Shown here in pieces: positions 11,671 to 22,111 of a stretch of DNA of 64,000 bases. Numbering within the stretch: position 1 is the first letter of the stretch; every line of letters starts with the position of its first letter. The notes beneath the pieces were generated by a model. The model was not told where the DNA came from, made no database searches, and was given only the letters and a program-made list of their open reading frames with translations. A program made the position numbers and the translations under genes. Source of the stretch: Notospermus geniculatus (Eukaryota > Nemertea > Pilidiophora > Heteronemertea > Lineidae); contig NMRB01001967.1 of assembly GCA_002633025.1 (NCBI GenBank), positions 1-64,000 of the forward strand. Reading direction: 5' to 3'.

Positions 11671-12062
11671 GGGTTATTCGCGTGCGCTCATGCGGAACCA
11701 ATGGGAAAGAGCGAAAATGATAAAATTTAAAACGGTTCCGCATGAGCGCACGCGAATAACCCTGAAGTCGTAAAAAATGCCATTTTTTAAGATTCGGGGT
11801 TATTCGCGTGCGCTCATGCGGAACCAATGGGAAAGAGCGAAAATGATAAAATTTAAAACGGTTCCGCATGAGCGCACGCGAATAACCCTGAAGTCGTAAA
11901 AATGCCATTTTTTAAGATTCGGGGTTATTCGCGTGCGCTCATGCGGAACCAATGGGAAAGAGCGAAAATGATAAAATTTTAAAACGGTTCCGCATGAGCG
12001 CACGCGAATAACCCTGAAGTCGTAAAAAATGCCATTTTTTAAGATTCGGGGTTATTCGCGTG
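11671..12062. repeat. 126-bp tandem repeat whose unit is itself a palindrome
   Basis: Units begin at 11,671, 11,797, 11,922 and 12,048. Each contains GGTTATTCGCGTGCGCTCAT and its reverse complement, so every unit could form a cruciform. The fourth unit is cut by an N at 12,063, which suggests a collapsed array in the assembly. Confidence 0.9.
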
Positions 12063-12063
12063 N

Positions 12064-12544
12064 GAACCGAGTAGTTGTGCGGGTGGAATTTCTCTAGAGC
12101 ATGATCTGAGCCACATTGCACCCTACATACCCAACACGCAGTATGCCCAGCCACAAACCAGGGTAGGTGGGCTTTGGTAACATGCCTTTTCAGTCGCCTA
12201 TGAGTGTCTGGACATATAGGGCAAAGTGATCCCACAGAACTCCCCACTGCAACCATGATACACTCCGCAGCTTCCGTATCATCAGGGTGAATGTTATCCA
12301 CGACTATACGCTGGTCCCCTAGCACCACTGACCTTCCACTTGGGGCGTAGTCCTGATTTAGTGTGTCCTCATCTGCAGAAGACTCCTCCTGCCTTGTGCC
12401 CTCATCTTCCTCTTCTTCCTGGGTGGTGCCCTCGACCTCCTCTTCAGAAGTCTCCTCCTGCGTGGTGCCGCCAATCTCCGATTCAGTGTCGTCATATTCA
12501 TAGTCCAGCTCTGAGTCGACCGTTGGTTCTCCGCCCGTTGCCAT
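12064..12544 (-). CDS. acidic N-terminus plus double C2H2-like zinc finger, broken at an N
   Basis: From an ATG at 12,544 the frame runs 160 residues without a stop to the N at 12,063. Residues 1-70 are strongly acidic with repeats of the type TTQEE, EEEDEGTRQEE. Then come GSLCPICPDTHRRLKRH and HVTKAHLPWF, with a C-X2-C-X9-H-X4-H finger, followed by TACWVCRVQCGSDHALEKFH, a second C-X2-C module. From memory, this paired module with HLPWF and ACW resembles lineage-expanded uncharacterised invertebrate proteins, some of which continue into TatD-like domains; that link is weak. A splice-acceptor-like TTTTGCAG directly precedes the ATG. The C-terminal part is missing because the sequence jumps into the palindromic tandem array. 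Confidence 0.6.
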
Positions 12545-12739
12545 CTGCAAAAGTTGTGGAGAGTTGTAGCATTACCACCTGTAGAAATAAGGCCTATTGG
12601 CATCAGAGCCTACCCAGTGCTTATCTAGCCTCGATTTGAAGGCGTTTATGGACGGAGCACTAACCACCCCTTCCGGGAGAGAATTCCATAACCGAAGATC
12701 TGGGGCCGTAGGCCTATACATAAAACATCTTAAGCCTGC

Positions 12740-13079
12740 CGCACACTGGTGCTATTTGCTGAGCAAAAAGTCATTCGAGACTGTTTGCTCAGCAGATAGC
12801 TCACGTGTGCGCGTATTTTCGGTGAGTTTTCACAAAACTCAGGCTAGGGATACACCGAACGCGATGCGTTGACGCGCGCGTCAAAGTCTTTAGTGTTAAT
12901 TTCCGCCGCACTACACGCAAACAAAGGCTTTCAAAGCATAAATCGCGCGCGTTGCCCTGTCGCACGCGAATTCGCGTTCGGTGTATCCATAGCCCCACCG
13001 AAAAATACGCGCACACCCGAGCTACCTGCTGAGCAAACGGTCTCGAATGACTCTTTGCTCAGCAGATAGCTCCAGTGCA
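12740..13079. mobile_element. nested palindromic MITE, TGCTGAGCAAA arms
   Basis: Arms 12,740-12,812 and 13,009-13,079 pair. Each arm itself holds TTGCTGAGCAAA/TTTGCTCAGCA, so it is a palindrome of palindromes. Inside, a second inverted pair GGATACACCGAACGCGA / TTCGCGTTCGGTGTATCC (about 12,847-12,991) looks like an element inserted into the first. Confidence 0.7.
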
Positions 13080-14110
13080 CACAGAAAAATATTCATCTCA
13101 GCTTGAGATAAAAATGTCTTGAACGCTTGTCCGTAAAAGAAGTTACTTTTGTATCTCAAGTTGAGATCTTTGAATCTCAGTACGAATAACTTATGTTTCA
13201 TGTTGAGATAGGACTGTCTCAAGTTAAATCTGCCAGCTGAGATGACGGCCGTCGCGATATGAGTTAACAGTGGTCTCTATTTGAAACGAGGTTCATTTCG
13301 ACTGTCCCCAGTCAAATATTCTGGATGATATTTTGTGCTCTTCTCTGGAGACAGATGAGATGACGTTCATTTTGATATGAACATATGGATTGTTTGTATC
13401 AACCCGACAGTTGAGTTCTTTATCAACCCCAATTGTTGGATCTTTCAACCCAACTGTTGGGTTGTTTGTAACCAACCACATGGTTGCAACAACCCTTAGT
13501 AGAGTTATTTGGCCTTGATTGCTTAACTGTCGCAATGCAAAAAGACCGCAACTCTTAAAATTCAACTTAGCCAATAGGCCGAGAAGCTGTGTAGAGTTCA
13601 GTTTGATAGGGTAGACCAATGCACAGCACAGAGAATCTTTTGCATGGTATTGGTTGAGAGAAAACCGACGCTGTACAATTATTGTCTTTATAATTCTGAA
13701 AGGGAAACATTCACAACCTATAATTTGTATCTCAGATTTCAAACAATAGTTTATCAATATTCTTATGTGTTTGCTTTCGTAAGTCAGCATTTCTGTAATA
13801 TTTTTTTGCAAATTGCAACACTGTTATCTCGTCAGGCCCAACTGGTGGCCCGCACTGATCTAGTTTATTCGCGATGACCAATATCTCGATTCGATGTTAT
13901 TGATATCTCAAGCGTGAGATACGTTGCGTATCGGGTGGCTTAACACGCTATTTGTCTCAGGTAGAGTCACAAATATATCAGGTTTTGCCACTAGACAGAT
14001 GCTTTCTCGATTCGAGATATTATTATCTCAAATACAAGATATTTGTGTTTCAAATGGCTTCAAGACAGCACTTATCTCAAGTGGAGATGAATATTTTTCT
14101 GTGTGTGTGC
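13077..14110. mobile_element. 1.03 kb foldback element with TTGAGATA subterminal repeats
   Basis: The ends are GCACACAGAAAAATATTCATCT and its near reverse complement at 14,084-14,110. TCTCAA and TTGAGATA motifs recur through 13,095-13,260 and 13,885-14,095. Between them CAACCCAACTGTTGGGTTG-type motifs recur at 13,400-13,480. A 172-codon minus-strand frame (13,811-13,293) overlaps these repeats and is not a credible gene. Confidence 0.7.
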
Positions 14111-14295
14111 GGAAACCGGGTCCAGGACGTCGATCTTGGCGCTCGTTCCATGTCATCACCGGCGGTGACGTATAGGCCTACGGTAAAGTTAGTCACATTG
14201 AAGTAGTTCTCAAAACGTCCTGTCCCGTCCTAAAACAATCGTAAAACGGGCTAGAGAAATAATCATACGTCTGCTATGTTGGTCAGTATGCCTAT

Positions 14296-14428
14296 CGACA
14301 GTACCGGGATTCGAACCCACGCCTCCACATAAGGCAACCGGAGATTTAGCACAGGTGTGTGCAGCTTTCCCTCAATGCTGGTGGTGTTGCCTTATGTGGA
14401 GGCGTGGGTTCGAATCCCGGTACTGTCG
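14296..14428. repeat. hairpin made of two inverted tRNA-Leu-like 3' halves
   Basis: The right arm reads GGAGGCGTGGGTTCGAATCC then CGGTACTGTC. This matches the variable/T-arm region of animal tRNA-Leu (GGTTCGAATCC B box). The left arm, from 14,296, is its reverse complement. No D arm or anticodon arm is present in either orientation, so it is not a tRNA gene but a tRNA-derived inverted duplication of about 133 bp. Confidence 0.7.
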
Positions 14429-14696
14429 TTAAACGGGCTAGAACGTTTAACGTTGGCAGAAATAATGTCTCGAAGTTCTGGCGCACCCTTCCCGTCCGAG
14501 CCCGTCTATGAAGTTCGTAAAAAGACTGTAAAAAGTTGCCACTACGTCCACCCCGTTCGCACACAGTTTAAACTCGTTCGGCAACATTTTAAAGAACGTA
14601 CTGAGAACTAACTCAGTGTGACGGTTAAAGTGTGGACGCTCAGAAATTAGTCGAAACTGCAAGCCTCACCAGCGACCGACCATGTCCTTGTCATCT

Positions 14697-14817
14697 GATG
14701 ATCCCATCCTCCCACAGCAGGATTTTTTATGAACCTCGCTCCTCTTCATCCACTCACACAAACTTGTGTGCGAGTGTATGAAGAGACCAAAGCCCTGCTG
14801 TGGGAGGATGGATGATC
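14697..14817. mobile_element. hairpin MITE
   Basis: GATGATCCCATCCTCCCACA at the left pairs with TGTGGGAGGATGGATGATC at the right. The stem continues inward with interruptions. About 121 bp, no coding content. Confidence 0.7.
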
Positions 14818-15429
14818 CTGGCGCGTCGTAACGACCGTCACGTCTCTGGCCGGGTTGTAACATTTTTCAGAGAAACAGGTCGATCTATCTGCCAATTTCC
14901 CAAACAATAAGGGGACACACTGACACACAGAAACACTGGCAGATATGCACCTGTGTTTCCATTTCACTGGGTAGACGCTAAAGGATAGAGCGATAGGCTT
15001 ATTAAGTGCATAAAAGCAATTAAGAGGGAGAGAATCTATGGTCGCTGGCTCCCTATTGATCAGTCATGGTCTCTCCAGCTGTCTTCTGGACGGAAACTCT
15101 GAGATGGCGGGGGGGGGGGGGGNCCAATGTGATGAGCTGTTAAACAAGAGCAAACGAATTGAATATAAAGTCGGCTTAGAATTGTACGTTTTTTTTAATG
15201 ATGTACCGTACGTACGCTGTTGCATATCAGTCGCATTTCACAGCCCTTAACTCAAGCCAGATCTATATCGTCCCGATAACTCCATGTGCCTCAGACATTG
15301 ATTACTGATAAAAACTCAATAAGCCTATACATATGTACATGTATTTCCCACCTAAATATACAGGCATATGTCATGTAAATTGGACGCAGTTGTTTGTCCC
15401 TGCCTGCCAACCAATATTGAATACGCAGT
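14818..15429. other. spacer with poly-G run and N
   Basis: No gene is seen. A run of more than ten Gs ends at a single N (15,123), probably an assembly join. Confidence 0.45.
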
Positions 15430-16280
15430 GGATATATACCCGACCGTCGGTTCCCCAGTTCATAAAATTTTCTTGCGGACCCGACTGAAACTTCAACCAG
15501 TCGCGTCGGGTCTCCAATTCATGGAATTTCCTTGTGGAACTGACTGAAATCTCAATCAGTCGCATGTCTCCAGTTATGAAAATTCTTGGGGAGCCAAGAA
15601 GATTTATGCGGGTGATCCACTGACTTGACGACAAGTTTACGATCAGTTGGCGACTTGTTCACGACGGCAGTCGTGAACACGTCGCCAACTCGTCGTCAAC
15701 TAGTCGCAAACTGATCGTAAAGAAATGACGTGACATTGAAGCTGATCCACCGAAAAAATACGTTCTGCTACAGAGCAAACTTTACGACGAGTTGACGACT
15801 AGTTTGCGACCAAATCAAACATGTTTGATCTCGTCGTAAACTCGTCGCAAACTAGTCGTCAACAAATTTCAGTCGTGGACGAGTCGCAAACCCGTAGTGA
15901 ATGAATCGGGAATGCTGATCCACCTGCCACGATTTTTCGTCGTCAACTAGTCGCAAACCCGTCGTGAACAAGTCGCCAACTGATCGTAAACTCGTCGTAA
16001 AGTCGGTGGATCACCCGCATTAGGCCTACACGACGGAAGTTAGGCCTTTGCAGTGCGCACTGTTGAAGTTACGGTGCAGAAAATTTTACATCACGGTCAC
16101 TGTCACGAAGAAGAAAAATCATTCTGCACGCATATACGACCGTCGGGGCCGCAAGAAAAGCTCTGTACTGGGGACACGACGGTCGGGCCTGCAAGACAGT
16201 ATATTTACTTGCGGAAACGACCGTCGTTTCTGCAAGACGAAATTCATTACCTGCGGGACCGACCGTCGGGTAAATATCCC
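15430..16280. repeat. CGACCGTCGG repeats framing an inner foldback element
   Basis: GGATATATACCCGACCGTCGG at the left is mirrored by CCGACCGTCGGGTAAATATC at the right. Imperfect units of about 70 bp with GACTGAAA...CAGTCGC lie at 15,430-15,600 and CGACCGTCG units at 16,135-16,270. The element at 15,606-16,020 sits in the middle, suggesting one insertion inside another. Confidence 0.5.
15606..16020. mobile_element. 415-bp foldback element with AGTCGCAAAC repeats
   Basis: Perfect 15-bp inverted ends (ATGCGGGTGATCCAC) bound a segment filled with CGTCGTCAACTAGTCGCAAA-type motifs in both orientations. GCTGATCCACC also recurs internally, hinting at older nested ends. Confidence 0.8.
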
Positions 16281-16438
16281 CAGCCGATTGAATATTCTAT
16301 TGTGATAGGAAGGGGAGTCCCCAAGAACCATGTGCTAGGTCTCGACTCTGACGCGGAATATTCATAACAAATTGGCGTTTTGGTTCACAAGGTGACCATT
16401 TTAATAGTTTCAATACTGTGGTGCTGTCTGGCAAAATA

Positions 16439-16562
16439 CATCCCAGACAAAAATGAACCATAAACTTTAAGTTGAACCATGAACTGCGGCCAATGAGTGA
16501 AGTTCATAGTTTTACTAGTGAACATTTGGCCGCAGTTCATGGTTTATTTTTTCCTGGGATGG
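16439..16562. mobile_element. hairpin MITE
   Basis: CATCCCAGACAAAAATGAACC with GAACTGCGGCCAA pairs with TTGGCCGCAGTTC and TTCCTGGGATG. About 124 bp, no coding content. Confidence 0.7.
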
Positions 16563-16843
16563 TGTAAAAAACAGCATCCGCATAAAACTTCCACTTATCC
16601 AGAGACCTAACCATTGATGTGTTTGGATGGGAAATTTTGTTACAAAAAAAAATGAGACCAAGAACTCCCGCCGATTCGGTCCAGTAATTTTGATTCTAGA
16701 GCCATTTTTGTGAACTGAAGTATAGGGGCTCTTCGCAGGATTATCACGCACAAAAGCATTACGGTCCGTCTGTATATCATATCGAACCTGACTTCCGTTC
16801 ACAAAAATGCCGCTCGAATCAAAACTATTTGACCGAATCAGGA

Positions 16844-18037
16844 GTTCTTGGTGTCATTCTCTTTCTAACAAAATTTCCCACCCATTCCAGGGTCGGATCC
16901 GGGGGGGGTACGCCCCCCCCCCCATATTTTTGGCAGACCAGTGATTTTTTTTTAGCAAGAAAACTTCAATCACATAAAAATTCGAGTTTTTTGCTCTCAG
17001 ATGCCAGGAAAATGCATCTAAAAGCACTTAAATTCTCAAATTTTTCTGGGGGACCAGACCCCCCGTTTCGGCTTCGCGCTCTCAGTGCTCTCCACCTCCG
17101 TCGAGCTACGCCCCCCTTTCTGTCGACCCTGGATCCGACCCTGCATTCACACCTTGTTTTGCTCCTTGAATATTTTTGGAAGCATGCGGTCGTGTTTTTT
17201 GTAGTACCACCCTGCATATGCAGATATCTCAGCTGTTGAAGAAGCACTAGGTTTGAAATTTCCGGTGGGGTCTAATTCTATCATGATGGTTTTATAATTG
17301 CGAGAATTTGCCAAGAGACGCGCCCTGTGTGGGTAATTTTTTAAAGGTTTTTGGGGGATTTTTTTCGAGGTTATTACGTTTATAAACGATAAATCTCGGA
17401 GAAGATCGCCAAAAGATAATGTCTTTTGTCCTATCTGAATCAGTAATCAGTGTTTTATATGCCCTTTGTTGATGAGGTTGTGAAATGGATGAAGTCGACG
17501 GTAGTTTGGAAATACATAAGCCAGTTATACGAGATTATTGTCTGATGGGGTTCACATCTGGCGCGCTCAGGGAGTTCATTCCAACAAGTGGAATGAGCGC
17601 CGTGGGAGTGCAGCGGCAAAAATGATAACCAGTCTAAGTGGTTGGTAGTTTGGTACCGGGATCCTCCGCTAGGTGGATCGTATTCTCATTCGGTATTTTC
17701 CGTGGCTATTCGGTAAGATTCGCAAAAAACACACGAGAGAGGTTGTTTTCAAAGAAATGTCTCGAAAATATGCAGCCAAATCAGGTAATATTGGAATTTC
17801 CGACCTCATTCATTCTTCAACATGTGAATTACTATCGTACCCGTCCGTTGTCATTATTTCAGGTTGAAGTTTTGGCTTGTTTTAATAGTTTGCTTGCTTT
17901 GATGTCAGGATCTGACAGACGCCAGATTTTCATGCAGATGCAGTGCATCACTGCATGCACGCCGACGCAAAAGCGGCATGCTGTGCGTGGGCGTCCTGCA
18001 GTGCTGCGTGCGTCCTGCAGTGCTGCGTGCGTACACA
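16844..18037. repeat. segmental duplication, copy A
   Basis: Starts GTTCTTGGTGTCATTCTC and is repeated with few differences at 18,585-19,515. Copy A is longer because a 256-bp element is inserted at 16,888 and a short unit GTGCTGCGTGCGTCCTGCA is duplicated near its end. Both copies hold ATGTCTCGAAAATATGCAGC then TCAG|GTAATA (17,757-17,785), which could be a short first coding exon, but I do not recognise a gene. Confidence 0.85.
16888..17143. mobile_element. 256-bp CAGGGTCGGATCC element, 5-bp TSD, empty site known
   Basis: Perfect 13-bp inverted ends CAGGGTCGGATCC/GGATCCGACCCTG are flanked by CATTC on both sides (16,883-16,887 and 17,144-17,148). The duplicate segment at 18,585 has the uninterrupted CCCATTCACACC, so insertion happened after the duplication or was absent from the other copy. 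CAGG ends with a 5-bp duplication fit a non-autonomous hAT-like (hAT5-type) element. Related copies: 21,936 and 51,387. Confidence 0.85.
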
Positions 18038-18584
18038 CCACAGGTTCTTGTGGTTCGATACTATTCTAGGGGACCACAGGTCCTTACACACTTCACTGAG
18101 AATGTATAGAAAAACAAAAGGTATGACACTTCGCAAACTAGCAACCCGACCTCCCCAGTGGCCAACTGCCGCCAAACCTTTATTTCCTAACCGATTGCCA
18201 CGATTTTTGGCACGAGTGATCTCCGAGATATATATTCCATAATGAATCAAACTTTAATGAATGACATTATCCGAACTTTGGTGATTTTGATCGCGAATTC
18301 CGATCACCAGCCAGCGCACCCGACCACAATCAATGATGTACAGGAAACACGAGAGAGCAATTGCATGCGCATGTGCAGTAATCGCTCTCTCCCTCGTTTC
18401 CTGTACATCATTGTAGGGCCTAGGGGGTTAAATTTTTTTGGGACACACCGCAGATACCCTACACAATGCATTGGGTGTACAATGTACACCGCCGGGATGA
18501 TAATAGTAGAGAAAGGCTGATCAACCGAAAAGGGGGGGGGGGGGGGCCTGGGACCCCCCGGCCCCCCCGGCTGCTACGGGCCTG
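18038..18584. other. spacer between the duplicated segments
   Basis: No gene. Contains a hairpin at 18,331-18,413 and a long G run at 18,530-18,546 followed by C-rich sequence. Confidence 0.5.
18331..18413. mobile_element. short hairpin
   Basis: CAATGATGTACAGGAAACAC plus GAGAGAGC pairs almost perfectly with its complement ending at 18,413; the loop is near TGCATGCGCATGTGCA. About 83 bp. Confidence 0.7.
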
Positions 18585-19515
18585 GTTCTTGGTGTCATTC
18601 TCTTTCTAAGAAAATTTCCCACCCATTCACACCAATTGTTTTGCTCCTTGAATATTTTTGGAAGCATGCGGTCGCGTTTTTTGTACCACCCTGCATATTA
18701 TGCAGATACTTCAGCTGTTGAAGAAGCACACTAGGTTTGAAATTTCCGGTGGGGTCTAATTCTACCATGATGGTTTTATAATTGCGAGAATTTGCCAAGA
18801 GACGCGCCCTGGGTAATTTTTGAAAGTTTTTTGGGGGGATTTTTCGAGGTTATTACGTTTATAAACGATAAATCTCGGAGAAGATCGCCAAAAATGATGT
18901 CTTTTGTCCTATCTGAATCAGTAATTAGTGTTTTATATGCCCTTTGTTGATGACGATCTGAAATGGATAAGTCGACGGTATTATTTGGAAATACATAATA
19001 AGCCAGTCAAACGAGATTATTGTCTGATGGGGTTTACATCTGGCGCGCTCAGGGAGTTCATTCCAACAAGTATCCAACAAGTGGAATGAGCGCCGCGGGA
19101 GTGCAGCGGCAAAGATGGGAACCAGTCTAAGTGGTTGGTAGTTTGGTACCGCGATCCTCCGCTAGGTGGATCGTATTCTCATTCGGTATTTTCCGTGGCT
19201 ATTCGGTAAGATTCGCAAAAAACACACGAGAGAGGTTGTTTTCAAAGAAATGTCTCGAAAATATGCAGCCAAATCAGGTAATATTGGAATTTCCGACCTC
19301 ATTCATTCTTCAACATGTGAATTACTATCGTACCCGTCCGTTGTCATTATTTCAGGTTGAAGTTTTGGCTTGTTTTAATAGTTTGCTTGCTTTGATGTCA
19401 GGATCTGACAGCCGCCAGATTTTCATGCAGCAGATGCAGTGCATCACTGCATGCACGCCGACGCAAAAGCGGCATGCTGTGCGTGGGCGTCCTGCAGTGC
19501 TGCGTGCGTACACAC
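18585..19515. repeat. segmental duplication, copy B
   Basis: Direct repeat of 16,844-18,037 at high identity, without the 256-bp insertion. The matching putative mini-exon is at 19,250-19,277. Open frames of more than 140 codons occur in both copies but in a frame with no recognisable product. From 19,516 to 20,041 I see only short CA/CG-rich repeats. Confidence 0.85.
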
Positions 19516-20041
19516 AACAAACACACACACACGGCACGCACACGCGACACGGTCACTGTACAGCGACAGGTAGGTAGGCCTACATGTCATGATGTAGGTA
19601 GGGCTACTAAGTCAGGGTCCGGACGGCCCCGTCCACATGGTCCACTCTCCAGCGCAGCGGGATGTGTGCAGTGCGGTGCGGTGCCACGAGAGATGCCCGC
19701 CAAGCACTTCTTCAGTCCTGGGCAGATCCCTGCCTACTGTAGTATAGGAAGCCTGCCTCAGCGAGCTAGCCATGCTAGCTGAGCCCGAGGCCTGCTTCGC
19801 AATAACTAACTAATTTCATGTTTGACTTCTTTCATTGGGATTTTTGGTGTGCCTACCACCAGTAGGCCTATTTTGTGCTGCTCTCCTCTGAAATTGCCAT
19901 GACTGCCGTGCCGAACAACAAGACTTTCTCATCGACCGACCGGGCTGGGGTTTGCAAATTGTGCATGCTGCAATCATATTTTGGCTGAGCCCACAGGACA
20001 GCGTCGTCCTTCGACCAGATGATGATGATGATGATATCATA

Positions 20042-20769
20042 ATAGTCTAGTCAAAAAGGGGGGTTTGTGTGCACCCCCGGAAATAAACTTTTAATTAACA
20101 TTTTTATATAGGAAAAGATGTGTAGAAAACGGTTTGCTATGTTAACAATTTCACAAATTGTCCCACGTGCCTTTTTTAAGCAAATTAATTCGGCGTTATT
20201 GATAAATGTGTTATTCACCACAGACTGGCTTTGTACAGGGGCAAGGGAACCAATGTACAGCTAACTTCTCAATGGATGGATTTAGACCCTATAAATGTAT
20301 TATTAACCAATAGAAATATGAGGACAGTGAATCACATAAGCACAGTTTTGAATATTTTCACTTGTTGCATGATGGGAAATCGCCGATTTTAAAATGTTTT
20401 AATGTAAAATTACACAAAATGGGACCAAATACCCCAAAAAGTGATTTCCGCTTGCCAAAACAAATTAAGAACATGTTTGGCTGAATCAGAGGAACCATGT
20501 TTCTATCTGTTGGTAATACATTTATAGAGGCTAAATCCAACCATTCAGAAGTTAGGTGTACATTGTTTCTCCTGCCCCTGTACAAACCGGTCTGATGGTG
20601 AATAACACATTTGTCAATAACGCCAGCTTAATTTGCTTAAAAAAGGCACGTGGGACAATATGTGAAATTGTTAACATAGCAAACCGTTTTCTACACATCT
20701 TTTCCTAAAATGTTAATTAAAAGTTTATTTCCGAGGGTGCACACAAACCCCCCTTTTTGACTAGACTAT
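20042..20769. mobile_element. 728-bp foldback element
   Basis: ATAGTCTAGTCAAAAAGGGG at the left end pairs with CCCCTTTTTGACTAGACTAT at the right. The arms continue for about 190 bp and then diverge around CACCTAACTTCTCA-like sequence. No coding content. Confidence 0.85.
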
Positions 20770-21091
20770 AAGGCCTTAAGTCAAAACGTGACAGAGAAAG
20801 ATGTGAATCAAACTATCTTTATGAATGGTAGGTTTATTCCTAGTAGGCCTAGAATGATCTGATAACATACATTGTTGTACAGATAGAAAAAAAACTCTTA
20901 GATAAGATAGAGCACCATCCCATGTGGAGGAAAAATGCTGACCTAAATTAAGGAGTGTCCCGATTAGGCCAAGATGAATCCAAAATGACCAATTTCTGGG
21001 CAAACTTTGGTGTCCATAACAGAAAGGTGTCCTGTTAGCATTAAACTGCATAATACTGGTGCACGGATCCGGTCCGTTTCCAGACCGGTTA
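20770..21091. other. spacer with pogo-like fragment
   Basis: No gene. TGTCCCGATTAGG and GGTGTCCTGTTA motifs (20,955-21,045) resemble the subterminal repeats of the fragment at 21,540-21,700. Confidence 0.35.
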
Positions 21092-21319
21092 CAGGAAAAT
21101 TCGTCCCCGGAAAATTCGTCCCCGGATAATTCGTCCCCAGAAAATTCGTCCCTGAGGAAAATTCGTCCCCGAGGAAAATTCGTCCCCGAGGAAAATTCGT
21201 CCCTGGAAAATTCGTTCCCGAGGAAAATTCGTCCCCGGAAAATTCGTCCCTGGAAAATTCGTCCCCAAGGAAAATTTGTCCCTGGGGAAAATTCGTCCCC
21301 GAGGAAAAATAGTCCCCAT
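21092..21319. repeat. minisatellite GAAAATTCGTCCCCG(AG)
   Basis: About 14 units of 15 or 18 bp, mixing GAAAATTCGTCCCCG with GAAAATTCGTCCCCGAG-type units. Because the unit lengths are multiples of three, long repetitive open frames (DEFSSGTNFP-like) appear on both strands. They are by-products of the repeat. Confidence 0.9.
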
Positions 21320-21462
21320 GGCCAATATGTCCGTGAGCCCTTTGTGGGAAAGTCGGTCTGAGACCATTTGCCACTAGTTTTCTGGATACGACAACGCATA
21401 AGTCAATTTGATTAATTTTTTTGACGGACCAGAGCCGTCTGCCAGTAAATGCTGCTTTAGTG

Positions 21463-21700
21463 AGGTTTTGCTGTATTTTACAATAGCCAGCTCTTTTTCC
21501 ATCACCAACATTCTACACTTACAATGTAAACTCTAGCAGGGACCCTTCAGGACTGACAGTGGTGTCCTTAATTGAGCGGCGTCCTGATTACAGAGGTCAA
21601 AATGAATATAGCCAGTTTGGGACCGAACTTTGGTGTCCTTTGAAGAGGTGTCCTCATGGCAGTGGTGTCTGCTATCAAGAGAGGTTTCACTGTGTAGTGT
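21463..21700. mobile_element. pogo-like remnant
   Basis: GAGGTTTTGCTGTA (21,461) and GAGAGGTTTCACTGTG (about 21,680-21,696), with GGTGTCC repeats between, look like worn pogo/Tigger ends. No intact pair was found. Confidence 0.35.
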
Positions 21701-21935
21701 CTAATTCAATTGATTCGTGACCATGTCTTGATTACCGGTACTGTACTAAAAGTCAAGCAAGTGCCCAGGAGGAGCTGGTTGAGCACTCTCTTTGACTCTT
21801 CTGAACTGTTCTCAAGACCAAGGTCTCTGTCAGAAATTGTTTTGAGGGTACTAATTACTTCAAAATCATCAAAAACCCCATGAAATTAAAGAAAATGGCC
21901 CTTTTGAGTTCCTTTGAGGGTACCAGCATAGTACC

Positions 21936-22111
21936 CAGGTGCGGATCCAAGGGGGGGCACACCCGGCCCGTGCCCCCTCTATTTTGTGGAAAATCTTTAA
22001 AATTGACCGGGAAATTTCGAAATTTTGAAAAAATGTTAAAATTTGACCGAGGTTTTCCATTATGTGCGCTGGCTGTGCCCCCTCTTTACCATGATTCTGG
22101 ATCCGCCCCTG
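21936..22111. mobile_element. 176-bp CAGG...GGATCC element, 5-bp TSD
   Basis: Ends CAGGTGCGGATCC and GGATCCGCCCCTG (12 of 13 paired) are flanked by GTACC at 21,931-21,935 and 22,112-22,116. Same family as 16,888-17,143 and 51,387-51,547; interior GGGGGGGCAC and CCCGTGCCCCC are shared features. Confidence 0.85.

Noticed and set aside
13293-13811. 172-codon minus-strand frame
   Set aside because: Lies in a foldback element and crosses repeated CAACCCAACTGTTGG motifs; no splice or homology support.
14380-14428. tRNA gene suggested by GGTTCGAATCC
   Set aside because: Only the 3' half is present, in inverted duplicate; no D arm or anticodon arm can be drawn.
17638-18069. 143-codon frame repeated at 19,131-19,577
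   Set aside because: Conserved only because the segment is a recent duplication; the frame contains donor and acceptor-like sites and has no recognisable product.
20776-21399. 207-codon minus-strand open frame with GDEFSGDEFS repeats
   Set aside because: It is produced by a minisatellite with units of 15 and 18 bp; all frames on both strands stay open through it.
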